A stretch of 21,047 nt of DNA from an uncultured Prevotella sp. (GCA_934230685.1 CAKQFF010000019.1:1-21047), one strand, 5' to 3'; shown: positions 7,397-17,400, numbered from the stretch's first letter. The notes: generated by a model not told the origin, from the letters alone. Program-made: numbers and translations.

Positions 7397-9188
7397 ATGG
7401 GAGAATAGTCGGTTTTGACATACTCTCAAGCTTCGACTCAAACTTCATTCTCTCGCCCGTAACGGGATGACGGAACTCTACCATTGCGGCATGCAGATAC
7501 ATGCGTGTCTTTCTGTCGCCATGTCCATATAGCGGATCGCCAAGTATCGGACAACCCAAACCTTGCTGATGGGCACAATGCACACGCAACTGATGCGTTC
7601 TGCCCGTATGAGGATACAGATAGACAAGGGTGCGACCTTCGGGCAACAACTGCTCCACGTGGTAATCGGTAATGGCTGACTTGCCATTTTCAAAGTCTAC
7701 ACGCTGACGCGGACGATCCATAATGTCGGCTATCAAGGGCAAGGTTATCCTTCCCTCGCTACTTAACGGTCTGCCCTCAAGCACTGCCTCATAACGCTTC
7801 TTTACCTCACGCGAGGCAAACTGACGCTGTAGTTCCACATACACCTCTTCCTTCTTTGCGAGAACAAGCAGACCACTGGTGTCCATGTCGAGACGGTGAA
7901 CGGCCTTTAGGAATGTTGAGTGTTGAGTGTTGAATGTTGAATTGTCGGCTTCGCCGATTGGGAGTTGTTCAATGTTGAATTGTGAGTTGTTGGCGAAGTA
8001 TTCTTCGATGCTGAGGTTATTATTATTTGCAGAGCATTCTTCCGCTGACTCCTTTTTTCCTGGAACCGACAACATTCCGGCAGGCTTGTTCACCACCATT
8101 ATATAATCATCCTCAAAAATCACGCTTGGATTTTCTTCTGTCTTTGATTGAGACAATGGATTTGGCTCCACGTCAAGTCCACGAAGCATGTGGGTGAGGA
8201 TGGGCAGACATTTGGAGCGACATGCAGGATAATAGTGCAAGTGATGGCGTATCTCTTGCTTGGGCGAGTCTCCCCACCAAAACTCAGCCATGCACACTGG
8301 CTCAAGCCTATGCTTATAGGCATACTGCAACAACTTTGGTGCACAACAGTCGCCTGAGCCTGCTGGCGGTATGGCATGAATTGTATCATGGAATATATCT
8401 ATAAGGTCGCGCTCCTCGCCAAGGGCATTAAGCATGCGATACTGGCGGAACAGCCATTGCTGCAACTCGTCGCTCATATTGCGACGACGGTTGCGCAAGG
8501 CTGCAATACGCTTCTTATGCTCTTCGATGGGATGGCGCAATTCATTTAACTCTATCTCGCATTGCTGCTTGAGTCTACGTTGCTCCGCCTTAAGATACTG
8601 ACTCTCGCGAACCATTGCTGCCTTCTCTTCTGCCAACAATGGCTCCCCATCCTGCTCTGCCTCACGTCTGCGGGCATCGCGCATGGCCTTCGCTTCGGCT
8701 ACCTTATTGCGCATCTGCTCCATACGCAACTCCACATCTTGTTTTGTGTTCTCATACAGCGAGAGCTGAGCAAGATAATCTTCCGATTTCTCAATAGCGT
8801 CTATCTCCTTATTTATGTTTGATATCTCTCTTTCCCTAACCTTGAAATGTCCATCAGGCTGTTGGGCATCAAACACTGGCGGCACAAAATACTCCCAGTC
8901 ATTGCGTCCGGCAAGCAACCCGGAATAAGCAGCAAGAAAACCCAACTGCCCTTCATGGCAATTGTACTCTCCACATTCCACCCTTTCCTTATCACTCACC
9001 CTTACCACAAGCACACCAAACATCTTGCCCGGACTTTGCTCACCATCCCATACTCCCGACTCCCCTATATACCGTTGCACCTGCTTGGCAGCAACCATAC
9101 AAAGAGGATGCGGTTCGTAGCAGAAAGGATAAGTGAACTGTAGGGGCGGCTGTATTTGGTCATCCAAAGGATGTAAAATTCTATTCAT
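7395..9188 (-). CDS. RluA-family RNA pseudouridine synthase with long N-terminal extension and low-complexity insert
   Basis: Predicted to convert uridine to pseudouridine in ribosomal or transfer RNA. The catalytic core begins near residue 355 (VIFEDDYIMVVNKPAGMLSVPGK). It has the family motif HRLDMDTSGLLV with the catalytic aspartate at D434, then RYEAVLEGRP, PHTGRTHQLRVH and LGDPLYG. The first 350 residues are an extension: a small domain (1-115), a charged coiled coil (about 118-245) and a further domain with PPAGSGDCCAPKLLQYAYKH. Similar long RluA proteins are known in Bacteroidetes. Odd: between VPGK and VHRLD, where RluA proteins usually have about 15-20 residues, there are nearly 50, rich in N, S, E and Q. 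These residues (about 380-427) are encoded by period-7 repeats. The frame is intact, so the enzyme may still work. Confidence 0.9.
   Translation of the reverse strand: MNRILHPLDDQIQPPLQFTYPFCYEPHPLCMVAAKQVQRYIGESGVWDGEQSPGKMFGVLVVRVSDKERVECGEYNCHEGQLGFLAAYSGLLAGRNDWEYFVPPVFDAQQPDGHFKVREREISNINKEIDAIEKSEDYLAQLSLYENTKQDVELRMEQMRNKVAEAKAMRDARRREAEQDGEPLLAEEKAAMVRESQYLKAEQRRLKQQCEIELNELRHPIEEHKKRIAALRNRRRNMSDELQQWLFRQYRMLNALGEERDLIDIFHDTIHAIPPAGSGDCCAPKLLQYAYKHRLEPVCMAEFWWGDSPKQEIRHHLHYYPACRSKCLPILTHMLRGLDVEPNPLSQSKTEENPSVIFEDDYIMVVNKPAGMLSVPGKKESAEECSANNNNLSIEEYFANNSQFNIEQLPIGEADNSTFNTQHSTFLKAVHRLDMDTSGLLVLAKKEEVYVELQRQFASREVKKRYEAVLEGRPLSSEGRITLPLIADIMDRPRQRVDFENGKSAITDYHVEQLLPEGRTLVYLYPHTGRTHQLRVHCAHQQGLGCPILGDPLYGHGDRKTRMYLHAAMVEFRHPVTGERMKFESKLESMSKPTILP
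7908..8051 (-). repeat. In-frame heptamer and low-complexity insert inside the pseudouridine synthase gene
   Basis: On the + strand, 7911-7945 reads as 7-base units GAATGTT, GAGTGTT, GAGTGTT, GAATGTT, GAATTGT, and a related piece follows near 7970-7992. The rest holds an imperfect duplication: (T)TTGGCGAAGTATTCTTCGATG near 7989-8010 and TTTGCAGAGCATTCTTCCGCTG near 8026-8047. In protein this gives the related units EECSANNNN and EEYFANNSQ. The block sits exactly between two conserved core motifs. Confidence 0.75.
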
Positions 9189-9217
9189 TATATATAAGCA
9201 ACTGTTCTAAACCAATA

Positions 9218-9514
9218 TTACGAAACCTTCCACTCTACTATATTATGTCCACCTGCCACATCGAAGTTTATGCCAACCTTCACTACTTCTTTTCCGCTTA
9301 ACGCCAAAGCCTTGGCATATTTCCGTTCATCTATCTGAGCAAGAGCCTCATCAGCCGACTTGCAGAACTTCAATTCCATTATATACACATAGCGTTCGGT
9401 AGCCAAAGTAATGTCTGTGCGTCCACGTGATAACTTCAGTGCCATAAGAGTGATATGTTTTTGGATTCGTGACGCTAAGTTAGCGATAATATTCCGAACG
9501 GCAAAATATTGCAA
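9218..9514 (-). pseudogene. 5'-truncated PD-(D/E)XK nuclease / AAA-ATPase-like (DUF1703-type) protein
   Basis: Only the C-terminal nuclease-like domain of a family whose full members exceed 500 residues is present. It shows ALKLSRGRTDITL, YVYIMELKF (E-x-K) and ADEALAQIDERKYAKAL, the expected D...ExK...Q arrangement, and a normal end (VKVGINF..., then IVEWKVS). The N-terminal P-loop ATPase domain is absent. The frame opens only from about 9547, inside the PUL terminator, and has no ATG before position 9445; the earliest likely start is a TTG. It therefore looks like a remnant left by a deletion or rearrangement at the edge of the PUL. A functional 77-residue protein from the internal ATG is possible but unlikely. 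Confidence 0.75.
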
Positions 9515-9515
9515 A

Positions 9516-9549
9516 TAAAAAAGCGTGACATCCTCACGGACACCACGCT
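9516..9549 (-). terminator. Rho-independent terminator of the SusCD-GH18 operon
   Basis: Read on the - strand from 9549, AGCGTGGTGTCC pairs with GGATGTCACGCT around a GTGA loop (12 pairs, three of them G-U). Six T follow (9522-9517). It starts 32 bases after the stop of the last PUL gene. Confidence 0.88.
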
Positions 9550-9581
9550 ATAACTATTTATTATTTATTGGAAAATGTTAT

Positions 9582-10583
9582 CTACTTGAAGAGCTGTATC
9601 TCGCTTGCGAAATAGTTCCAGTAGCCGCCATAGAAGTTGTCGTGAACGACAATCTTAACATACTTGGCCTTCACTGGCGAGTAGAACTCAGCAACAAGCG
9701 GCTGGTCAATGTCGGTAGGCATGTCGGTTGTCGAAGCCTTGCCCTGCTTAGTCCATGTCTCCCAGTCGTTGCTGGTGTATACACTATAGCTCTGAACACT
9801 GAAACCGAAACCATAATCAGTATAGTTGTACGGATAGATAGCCACAGAGGAGATGTCATGATCCTCACCATCATTGAAGCCTACTATCCACGCGTCACCA
9901 TCCCAATCGCTGTTGTAGTCGTAGTCAGTGAAGTCGCCATTGGTCATCTCGGTGATATAGTCGCCTGCTCCATACGAGTAGCAGAAGAGCGAGTTGCCAT
10001 CATAAGCAGTCTTGCCTGCGACAGAGCCTTCCGACTTAACATTGTTGAACTCACCCTTAAGCTCCCATGCAATAGAAGACTTAGCGCTCACTGGCAAATC
10101 AGTAGACGAAACGGTGAACACAGCCTCCGACTTCTCGCTATCCTTGAGACCCTTCATGCTCTCTGTCTTGCTGAGCTTCACACGCACAGGCTCAGCAGAC
10201 TGATGCTGGCCTTTAGGAATTGTAACCTCAGCATTCTCCAACTTGAAGGCATCGGCTCCTATCTTGTCACCACTCTTCTCGGCATCAAAAGCCACAGTAG
10301 CCTTGATGTCGCGATCGGCAGGCTGCGAGATATGCACATAGAACTCCATCACATCCTCAGGAACGACAGCGTCGTTAGGAGTGATGATGATGGTTGACTT
10401 CATCTTCTCAGCACCGTCGGAGAGCGACGACACCATGAGCTTAGCCGTATAATTCTCTGCCTCTGTAGGGTGAAGAGTTTCGCCCACCTCCATGTCGTCG
10501 CTACATGCCGTGAAGAGCGGCGTGGCAGCAAGAAGCATTGCTGAAAGAGCGGGCAGTGTTATGTTCTTTATAATTGATTTCAT
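9582..10583 (-). CDS. Surface lipoprotein: DUF1735 domain plus F5/8-type C (discoidin-like) domain
   Basis: A 333-residue lipoprotein: signal peptide with lipobox LFTAC, lipidated C27, followed by SDD, an acidic run of the kind that sends Bacteroidetes lipoproteins to the cell surface. Residues about 45-170 resemble DUF1735, the beta-sandwich domain found in gut Bacteroides N-glycan loci (FYVHISQPADRDIKATVAFD, FKLENAEVTIPKGQHQSAE). Residues about 190-333 resemble a galactose-binding-like F5/8 type C fold: SVAIYPYNYTDYGFGFSVQS, SNDWETWTKQG, and the final AKYVKIVVHDN...ASEIQLF strands. The likely role is binding glycan at the surface, in place of SusE/SusF. It is the last gene of the operon, 22 bases after its neighbour. 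No catalytic motif is seen. Confidence 0.8.
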   Translation of the reverse strand: MKSIIKNITLPALSAMLLAATPLFTACSDDMEVGETLHPTEAENYTAKLMVSSLSDGAEKMKSTIIITPNDAVVPEDVMEFYVHISQPADRDIKATVAFDAEKSGDKIGADAFKLENAEVTIPKGQHQSAEPVRVKLSKTESMKGLKDSEKSEAVFTVSSTDLPVSAKSSIAWELKGEFNNVKSEGSVAGKTAYDGNSLFCYSYGAGDYITEMTNGDFTDYDYNSDWDGDAWIVGFNDGEDHDISSVAIYPYNYTDYGFGFSVQSYSVYTSNDWETWTKQGKASTTDMPTDIDQPLVAEFYSPVKAKYVKIVVHDNFYGGYWNYFASEIQLFK

Positions 10584-10605
10584 TGTCTTGTTTTTTTAGG
10601 TTTTG

Positions 10606-11772
10606 TTATTTGCCGTCAATACGCACGTTTGGAGTCCATACTGTTGTGCCTGCAGCCTCAGCCTTGTTGCCATGGCCGGTAGCATCGTTGAAGATGTTGC
10701 CCTCACCCTCGTTCATCTTCCAGTAGGCCTCAAGACCATTCGACTTAGGATCGATGACATACATATTGTTGGCCACCTCAGCCTGAGAGCGTGCCTTGGT
10801 CCAGAAACGCAACTCTGAGTACTTGACATTAGCCTTGAGATAGTCCATATTGCCGAGCTGTATCTTCTTAGAGCCGAGGTTAACTATCTTGCCGGCGAGG
10901 TCCATTGAGTTGTCGAGCACACCATTCACATACATAAAGAGCTTTGTGCCGGTGCAAACGAATGCCAGGTGATACCAAGTGTTGGCGTTGAACAGCATGT
11001 TCGAGTTCATCTGTGTGCCCTGAGTCTTTATCTGCAAGCGGTTGCCCTCGATAGGAGCGTCGCCAAAGCGGATGTAAATCTCACCATCCTTGCCGTCGGG
11101 ACCCCAAGCACCAAAGATAGTCTGGTTGTTAAGCTCGCCCACAGCTGTGCCAAGCTTGTCGATGTTGATGTTGAACTCTACTGTCCACTCGGTCAGTTCA
11201 TAGTCCTGACGCATGGTCATATGTACATTGTTGCGCGAGTTGATTGTAGGCACAGCCTGATAAACCACCTGGTCGAGCACATACACGATTGTGCTGCCCG
11301 ACTGCAACACGCCCTGTCCTGCGTCCTTGCTCTTGAGCTTGAGGGCGATGGCAAACTTCTTGCCGCTTTCCTTCAGCTCCTGAGAGAGGGGCTTGATGTT
11401 GATTTCGATAGGCTGCGAGGCTGATGTGCCAGCCTCAACGGTAGCCTCTGTCGACGACATAGTATACTGCGATGCAGGAAGCAACTCGTAGTTGGTGGTG
11501 TTAGCAGCGTTGTATGCAGCCAGCACCGACTCGTCGGCAGCCACCTCAAAGGTGCGGGTGGCTGTAGTTGGCGACGACAAGCGCACACTAAGTTCTGTCT
11601 GCACATCATCGTTGCCCACGGTGATTTTCTTAGAAGTATTGCCGTTGGTGTTGGTCTGGGCTATGTAAGCCTGGTTCTCAAGCACGTCGTATTCGGCATC
11701 GTTGCACGACATGAACATCAACGACAGAGCCGCTGTGCCGGCGAGCAACAGTTTTGATATATTTGTTTTCAT
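10606..11772 (-). CDS. Surface lipoprotein: DUF1735 domain plus LamG/concanavalin A-like domain
   Basis: A 388-residue lipoprotein with lipobox MFMSC (C23) followed by NDAE. Residues about 28-170 fit DUF1735: DDVQTELSVRLSSPTTATRTF, VLAAYNAANTTNYELLP, SQPIEINIKPLSQ. Residues about 195-375 fit a LamG/laminin-G-like jelly roll (WTVEFNINIDKL, NTWYHLAFVCTGTKLFMYVNG, YSELRFWTKARSQAEVANN, LEAYWKMNEGEGNIFNDATG). The NTWYHLAF...YVNG and YWKMNEG motifs are hallmarks of that fold. It should sit on the outer face of the outer membrane and capture substrate for the neighbouring GH18 and SusCD. It lies 23 bases after the GH18 gene and 22 before the next one. The family architecture is secure; the ligand is inferred from context. 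Confidence 0.85.
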   Translation of the reverse strand: MKTNISKLLLAGTAALSLMFMSCNDAEYDVLENQAYIAQTNTNGNTSKKITVGNDDVQTELSVRLSSPTTATRTFEVAADESVLAAYNAANTTNYELLPASQYTMSSTEATVEAGTSASQPIEINIKPLSQELKESGKKFAIALKLKSKDAGQGVLQSGSTIVYVLDQVVYQAVPTINSRNNVHMTMRQDYELTEWTVEFNINIDKLGTAVGELNNQTIFGAWGPDGKDGEIYIRFGDAPIEGNRLQIKTQGTQMNSNMLFNANTWYHLAFVCTGTKLFMYVNGVLDNSMDLAGKIVNLGSKKIQLGNMDYLKANVKYSELRFWTKARSQAEVANNMYVIDPKSNGLEAYWKMNEGEGNIFNDATGHGNKAEAAGTTVWTPNVRIDGK

Positions 11773-11795
11773 TGCTTTGTTTGCTTAAGTAACAT

Positions 11796-12833
11796 TTATT
11801 TTACTGAAGGATTCTGAATCTGTATGGCCTTGCGCAGATAAGGATATGTGGTGCCGAAGCCAGACACGTTGTACTCATACTCCATGTGGTAGGTGCCACA
11901 TCCAGCCTTGTCGACATACTTGCCGTTCACCATAGGTGTCCAGCGTGCCATACCCTCAAGACTCTGCATGGTGTTGCCACGACGGTCGGTGAACTTCACG
12001 CCACCTGCCTTGGCAAAGTTCTCGAAGTTCTCGGTCACGATATACTTCTTAGCCACTTCCTCAGCCGAAAGCACACCCTCGAAGTTGCTGATGGTTGAGC
12101 TAAGACGGCTGTCAAGATCGCCAGCTCCCCAGCAGCTGTAGGCCTGCACGATGAAGTAGTTGAAGCATGGGCCAAGCTCCTTGTTCACACTCTGTGGCTC
12201 ACCGTCGATGACGAAGAGCTTGTTGGTGCCCGACTTAGGACCAATGCGCTTTGCCATTGTCTCGGCAAACACCTTCTCTGCGGCGGGAACACCAGAGATG
12301 TCGCCACGGTGACCATAGTTAGGCTCATAGTCCCAGTCGAATCCATCATAACCATACTTGTCGATAGAGTCGCAGATAGCATTGGCATACTTGGCTATTG
12401 CCTCGTCGCCTGTGCCCCAGAATGTAGCGGCGTCTGTGCCCTCTGGTGTGAGCTGGTCGCCTACACTCTGCACGATGAAACACATAAGGGCACGTGTGCC
12501 CTTAACCTGCTGCACAAACTGCAAGTCGGCCTTCTGCTCTATCGAGAGGTTGCGCCAGTTGCCCCAGATAGACACAAAGTCTACTGAGTCGGGCAATCCT
12601 GCGAGCGAGTTCTCGAGCGAGAGACCGGTGCCAGTCCAGTTGCCAAACCATCCGAAAGCCACCTGATGGTCGGTCTTCTTGTATTCGCGCAACTGCTGAT
12701 AGTAAGCCTCTGTCTTGTTAGAGTGGGTCAGGTCGGCAGGATTCTTTATCTCTGTGTCTGTCCAGTCGTCGCATGAAGCCAGAGATGTGAGTGCTGCGAC
12801 GAAGGCAAACATATACATGAATATCTTTTTCAT
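11796..12833 (-). CDS. GH18 surface lipoprotein, probable endo-beta-N-acetylglucosaminidase
   Basis: Predicted to cut the GlcNAc-GlcNAc core of N-glycans at the cell surface. The GH18 signature DxxDxDxE is DGFDWDYE at 163-170, giving E170 as the acid/base and D168 as the residue that positions the substrate acetamido group. Other barrel strands are HQVAFGWFGNWTG (57-69), DFVSIWGNW, RALMCFIVQSVGDQL and YFIVQAYSCW. The signal peptide ends in SLASC (C21) followed by DDWTD, a surface-export type sequence. At 345 residues it is a single-domain enzyme, with no attached lectin. The neighbours (SusCD, two DUF1735 lipoproteins) match gut Bacteroides loci for host N-glycans, which favours endoglycosidase over chitinase. 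Which N-glycan class it prefers cannot be read from this sequence. It starts 37 bases after susD. Confidence 0.87.
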   Translation of the reverse strand: MKKIFMYMFAFVAALTSLASCDDWTDTEIKNPADLTHSNKTEAYYQQLREYKKTDHQVAFGWFGNWTGTGLSLENSLAGLPDSVDFVSIWGNWRNLSIEQKADLQFVQQVKGTRALMCFIVQSVGDQLTPEGTDAATFWGTGDEAIAKYANAICDSIDKYGYDGFDWDYEPNYGHRGDISGVPAAEKVFAETMAKRIGPKSGTNKLFVIDGEPQSVNKELGPCFNYFIVQAYSCWGAGDLDSRLSSTISNFEGVLSAEEVAKKYIVTENFENFAKAGGVKFTDRRGNTMQSLEGMARWTPMVNGKYVDKAGCGTYHMEYEYNVSGFGTTYPYLRKAIQIQNPSVK

Positions 12834-12870
12834 TGTCTTCTAATGTTTTTAAATAGAAAGAAAGTTAGGT

Positions 12871-14433
12871 TTACTTCTTTTTCTGCCACCACATCTTGGT
12901 CTCGTAGTTGTCGGCACCGCCGAGCAACTGCACAGCCTTGGAGTAGTTGGTTGCATTGTTCACAATCTCCTCGTTGTCGAAAGGTATGCGGTTGGGCACT
13001 TTAAGAGCAGAGCCGTTTGACTGTGCTGTTTCGAACACCTCAGGATAACCAGTGCGGCGTATCTCGCTCCAAGCCTCCTGACCGTCGGGGAAGAGAGCAA
13101 TCCACTTCTGTGTCATAAGACGCTCGAGCTTCTGCTCGGCTGTAGCATTGTCGTCCCACTTGATAGTGATTTCCGACACATGCGACATCGACTTGCCATA
13201 GCCACCCTCGGCATCAACATAGTCGGCCTGCTTTGATGTGTCGTCGACAAGATACTTGTCGGCTCCACTCACACCCCACTGCTCAAACGAGAGTTCAACA
13301 GCCTTGTTGTAGAGTTCGCCTACTGTGCCACCCATTCCGTTCCAGCCTGCAAGAGCACCCTCAGCACGGAGGAATGTCACCTCAGAAGCCGACATCCACA
13401 CGCCGCGAGTGTTGCTCGACACGTTGGCAGCCGAATAGATAGCGTCGGCAGTATTCTTATTGCCAATATTGGCACCTGCAAGACATCCTATAATCTCGCG
13501 GTCGCCCTTTGTGGCAGAAGGCTTGAAATAAGCTGTGATGCGCGGGTCCTTGTAGCCGTTCATGAAGGTCTCGATGTCGGCACATGCACGCGAGTCGCCC
13601 CACTCCACCGAAGTCTTATACTGTCCGTTGGGAGTATAGGTGATGCAAAGGTTCTCGCTGTTGTCGGTGATCACTCCGTCGGCCACAGCCTCCTCAGCAC
13701 ATTGCTTGGCAAATGTAGGGTCGGCATAGCGCATACGCACAGCCATGCGCAGCTTAAGAGAGTTGGCATACTTGAGCCAATTGGCAAACTTGCCGCCATA
13801 CACGTGGTCGGTCTCCTCGTTGACTGTGAGCTTCGGGTCGGCTGCCACAAGAGGCTTGAGAATGCTGATGGCCTTGTTGAGGTCGGCTATGAGCGAGTGG
13901 TATACTGTCTCCTGAGAGCTGTAGGCATTGGCATCCTCCTCAGCTCCGATAGGGAACGGACCGTACATGTCGGTAAGACGCTGGAAGCTCTGCGCACGCA
14001 GGATAAGGGCCCATGCGTAGTTGATGCCCTCACCGCCAGAGATACGCTCCACCTCCTTGAATGCCGAAACCACCTTTGGTGTGCTATCAGCAAACGGATA
14101 ACGCACCCAACCATTCGGGGCATTGAACAAAGCGAAGTTCTTGCCTGCGAAACCGTTGTTGGCATAGGTCATGAAACGTCCGAGATAGTTGCCGATAAGG
14201 TCCTGGTTCATCTGGTAGGTGTTCTCCTGCTCAGGATAAGCCTCATTCTGGAGCTGTATGAGGAATGCGCCGACAGCATAGTTGTCGCGGTTGATCTCCT
14301 CGCCGTCGATCTTGTTGCCTGGACGGTTTGCGCTATCGAAACCGTCGGTGCATGAAGTGAGCGATCCGGCACCCAGCAGACATGCCGCTCCAAGAAGGAA
14401 CATGCCTGATATATGTGATAAGTTAGTTTTCAT
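12871..14433 (-). CDS. SusD/RagB-family outer-membrane glycan-binding lipoprotein
   Basis: This is the lid protein of the SusCD importer. It has 520 residues and a signal peptide with lipobox SLTSC (C28), then TDGFD. The family pattern is clear: early helices (AVGAFLIQLQNEAYPEQENTYQMNQDL), NYAWALILRAQSFQRLTDMYGPFP, an interrupted TPR-like helix set (FANWLKYANSLKLRMAVRMRY), and a C-terminal part with EVTFLRAEGAL and EAWSEIRRTGYP near the end. It follows susC by 55 bases. It would sit on the extracellular face of the TonB-dependent transporter and bind the oligosaccharide released by GH18. The similarity is to the SusD-like group with RxAxRMRYADP, not to starch SusD itself. Confidence 0.95.
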   Translation of the reverse strand: MKTNLSHISGMFLLGAACLLGAGSLTSCTDGFDSANRPGNKIDGEEINRDNYAVGAFLIQLQNEAYPEQENTYQMNQDLIGNYLGRFMTYANNGFAGKNFALFNAPNGWVRYPFADSTPKVVSAFKEVERISGGEGINYAWALILRAQSFQRLTDMYGPFPIGAEEDANAYSSQETVYHSLIADLNKAISILKPLVAADPKLTVNEETDHVYGGKFANWLKYANSLKLRMAVRMRYADPTFAKQCAEEAVADGVITDNSENLCITYTPNGQYKTSVEWGDSRACADIETFMNGYKDPRITAYFKPSATKGDREIIGCLAGANIGNKNTADAIYSAANVSSNTRGVWMSASEVTFLRAEGALAGWNGMGGTVGELYNKAVELSFEQWGVSGADKYLVDDTSKQADYVDAEGGYGKSMSHVSEITIKWDDNATAEQKLERLMTQKWIALFPDGQEAWSEIRRTGYPEVFETAQSNGSALKVPNRIPFDNEEIVNNATNYSKAVQLLGGADNYETKMWWQKKK

Positions 14434-14488
14434 TTCTACAGTATAAATTAATTATACATTATATATATATTAAAATACGGATTACAAC

Positions 14489-17400
14489 TTAGAAGTTCAC
14501 CTTCACGCTGAAGCCCAACGAGCGCAGACTTGGCTGCATGAAGTAGTCGAAGCCCTGATAGTAGGTGCCTGTAGAGGCTGTTGACTCAGGATCGAACGGA
14601 GCCTTGTTGTAAATCATGAAGAGGTTGCTTGCTGTAAGGCCGAGTGTCACACCCATCTTGCCCACGATAGAGCGTGGCAGAGTGTAGCTGATGTGTGCCT
14701 CCTGCAAGCGCACGTTGGTGGCAGAATAGATGTATTCAGACCAGATAGGGTTGTCGCCACCCACTACCGAGTAGTAGTTTTCGGCTGATATCTTACCCGT
14801 GTTTACTGGAATGCCGCCATTGTCGCGAGCTACAGCCGATGCCTTCGACACACCATAGTTGTCGAGGATGGCCTGTGTCTGCGACATGCAGATACCGCCC
14901 AGACGTGCTGTGATGAGGAATCCGAGGTTAAGACCCTTCCATGAGAACTCGTTGCTGAAACCAAGGTTGGCCTTAGGCAACACGCTGCCACGATACTGAG
15001 GATTGTCGAGGTTCACCTGCTTCACCTTGCCGTTGTCGATAAGGATGTTGCCCTCTGCGTCGCGTGCAAAGTCGGTTGACATATAGACGTCGCCCATGGT
15101 GCCACCTTCCTTAAGGATAATGTCGCAACCATTGAGTCCGCCCTGCTTCAGATAGTTGTCGCTCTCAGCCACGTCGTCGAAGAGAGTGATGATCTTGTTG
15201 CGGTTGGCAGAGAAGGTGAAGGTAGGATTCCATGTGAAGTCGCCCCAGGTCTTGTTGTAGCCCAATGAAAGCTCGATACCCTGGTTGCGCACATTACCTG
15301 TCTGTATATACTCGCGGTCGTAGCCCTCGCCTGCTGTTATAGAGCGCAGGAAGGTCTGCTTCTTTGTGTTCGACTGATAGAGAGTGACGTCTAATGTGAG
15401 CGAGTTGTTGAGGAAGCGTGCTGTAAGACCTGCCTCCCATGAGTTGGTGCGCTCAGGATAGAATGTCTTCGGGAACTTATATGTCACGGTCTTGTATGTG
15501 CCTGAAGCCGGGTTGTACTCGTAGCGTGCTCCTGACGAGATGTTGGGAGAAATGGCCGAACCTACCGATGCCCATGAGCCGCGCACCTTGAGGTAGTTGA
15601 TCCACTCCGGCATCTTAGCCATCTGCGAGATGACAGCCGACATACCTACAGAAGGATAGAAGAACGACTCGTGTGTGGTGCCGGCAAGTGCCGAATCCCA
15701 ATCGTTACGTCCGGTGAGTGTGAGATAAAGCATCGAGCGCCATCCAAGCTCAACGTTGGCAAAAGCCGAATTGATGCTATGGCGGTTTTCAGCATAGATA
15801 GGACGGTTGTCGTTGGTCACCTGACCGTAGTCGATGGCATTAGGAGTAAACACGTTTGAAGGAGCCTTGAGTCCGCCCTGATAGCCGTGCTGTGAGTAGT
15901 GAGTGCGCGAAAGCGACACACCAACGTTGGCACCTACAGAGTAGTCGCCCATGGTCTTGTTCACGTTAGCCATGATGTCGCCGTAGAGGTTGCGGTCGGC
16001 AGCATTGTTGTAGGCATAGAATCCATACTTCGAGTGAGCGAAGAGGTCGATGGTGGAAGCATAGCGCTTGTCCTCGGCCTTAGAGCGTGTGTCGTCCCAA
16101 CGCAAGCGTCCGGTCACGTCGAGCCAGTCGGTTATCTTGTATTTGATAGAGCCGCTGAGCATGTAGCGTGTGCGGTCGTTGGTGCGGTTCATGCGCTTTG
16201 CTATCCAATAGGGATTCTGCATCTGCAGAGCGTTGCCAAAGTTCCAGTTCTGCTCGTAGATGCCGCGAGAGGCGTTCCATATCTCGAATGTGCGCACAGC
16301 GTCAAAGCTCTCGCCACGCGGGAAGAGGTAAAGGGCGGGCAGCGGGTTGAAATACTGTCCCTGTGCCATAAGGTTCTTGTCGCGCTCCTTGATGTAGTTG
16401 AACGAGAAGTCGAGTGTGAGCTTGTCGTCGAGCATCGATGTGGAGTTGCGGAAGGTCACATTATAGCGGTCGTAAGAGTTGTTGGTGATGATACCGTCGG
16501 CATTGGTTGAGCCGAGCGACAAGTATGTCTGGTTCTTGTCAGAACCGGCTGTGATAGCCACGTTGTTCTGTATGTTCGAACCAGTGTTGAAGAAGTCCAT
16601 TGGGTCATAAGAGCCATAAGCCGACTCTGCCTTCTCGCCCCATGACTTAACTTCGCCAGGACGGTTGAGGTAGCTATTCTGGAACTCAGGATGAACAAAC
16701 GGACGAGAGAACTGTGAGCTGTGGGAAATGGCTACGTTCACGCGGCCTTCCTTGCCCTTCTTTGTAGTAATCATGATCACACCCTGGGCGGCAGCCGAAC
16801 CATAAAGGGCGGCAGCAGCAGGACCTGAGAGTACTGATATTGACTCGATATCCTCGGGGTTGATGTCGGAGATGCCCTCACCGCCAGGCTGAGGGGCAAA
16901 GATAGAGCTTGACTCAGAACCGTTGTTGCGGTTGTTGATAGGCACACCATCGATTACGTAAAGGGCCTGGTTGCTCTGCGAGATAGACTTCGGACCACGC
17001 ATCACTACACGTGTGGCACCACCCATACCGGCAGAAGAGGCATTGATGTTGACACCTGCCACCTTGCCCGAGAGTGAGTTCATGAAGTTGGCGTTCTTAA
17101 CCTCGTTAAGGTTCTCGCCACCCATCTTCTGCACATTGTACGACAAAGCCTTCTCCGAACGCTTGATGCCAAGGGCTGTCACAACCACGTCCGAGAGCAC
17201 CTGAGTGTCTTCCTGCATCGTGAGGTCCATCTGTCCCACTTTGGCCTTGGCCTTGAGCGGAGCATAACCCATGTAGGAGAGTTCGAGCTCCTGTCCAGGA
17301 CGTGCCTTGATAGTAAAGTTACCATCGATGTCGGTAACGGTCACTTCCTTAGTGCCCACCACCTTCACGCTCACGCCGATAAGCGGTTCGCCCTGCTTGT

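Noticed and set aside
9525..10397. 290-codon ORF on the + strand
   Set aside because: It is antisense to the DUF1735-F5/8C lipoprotein, whose signal peptide and domains are clear.
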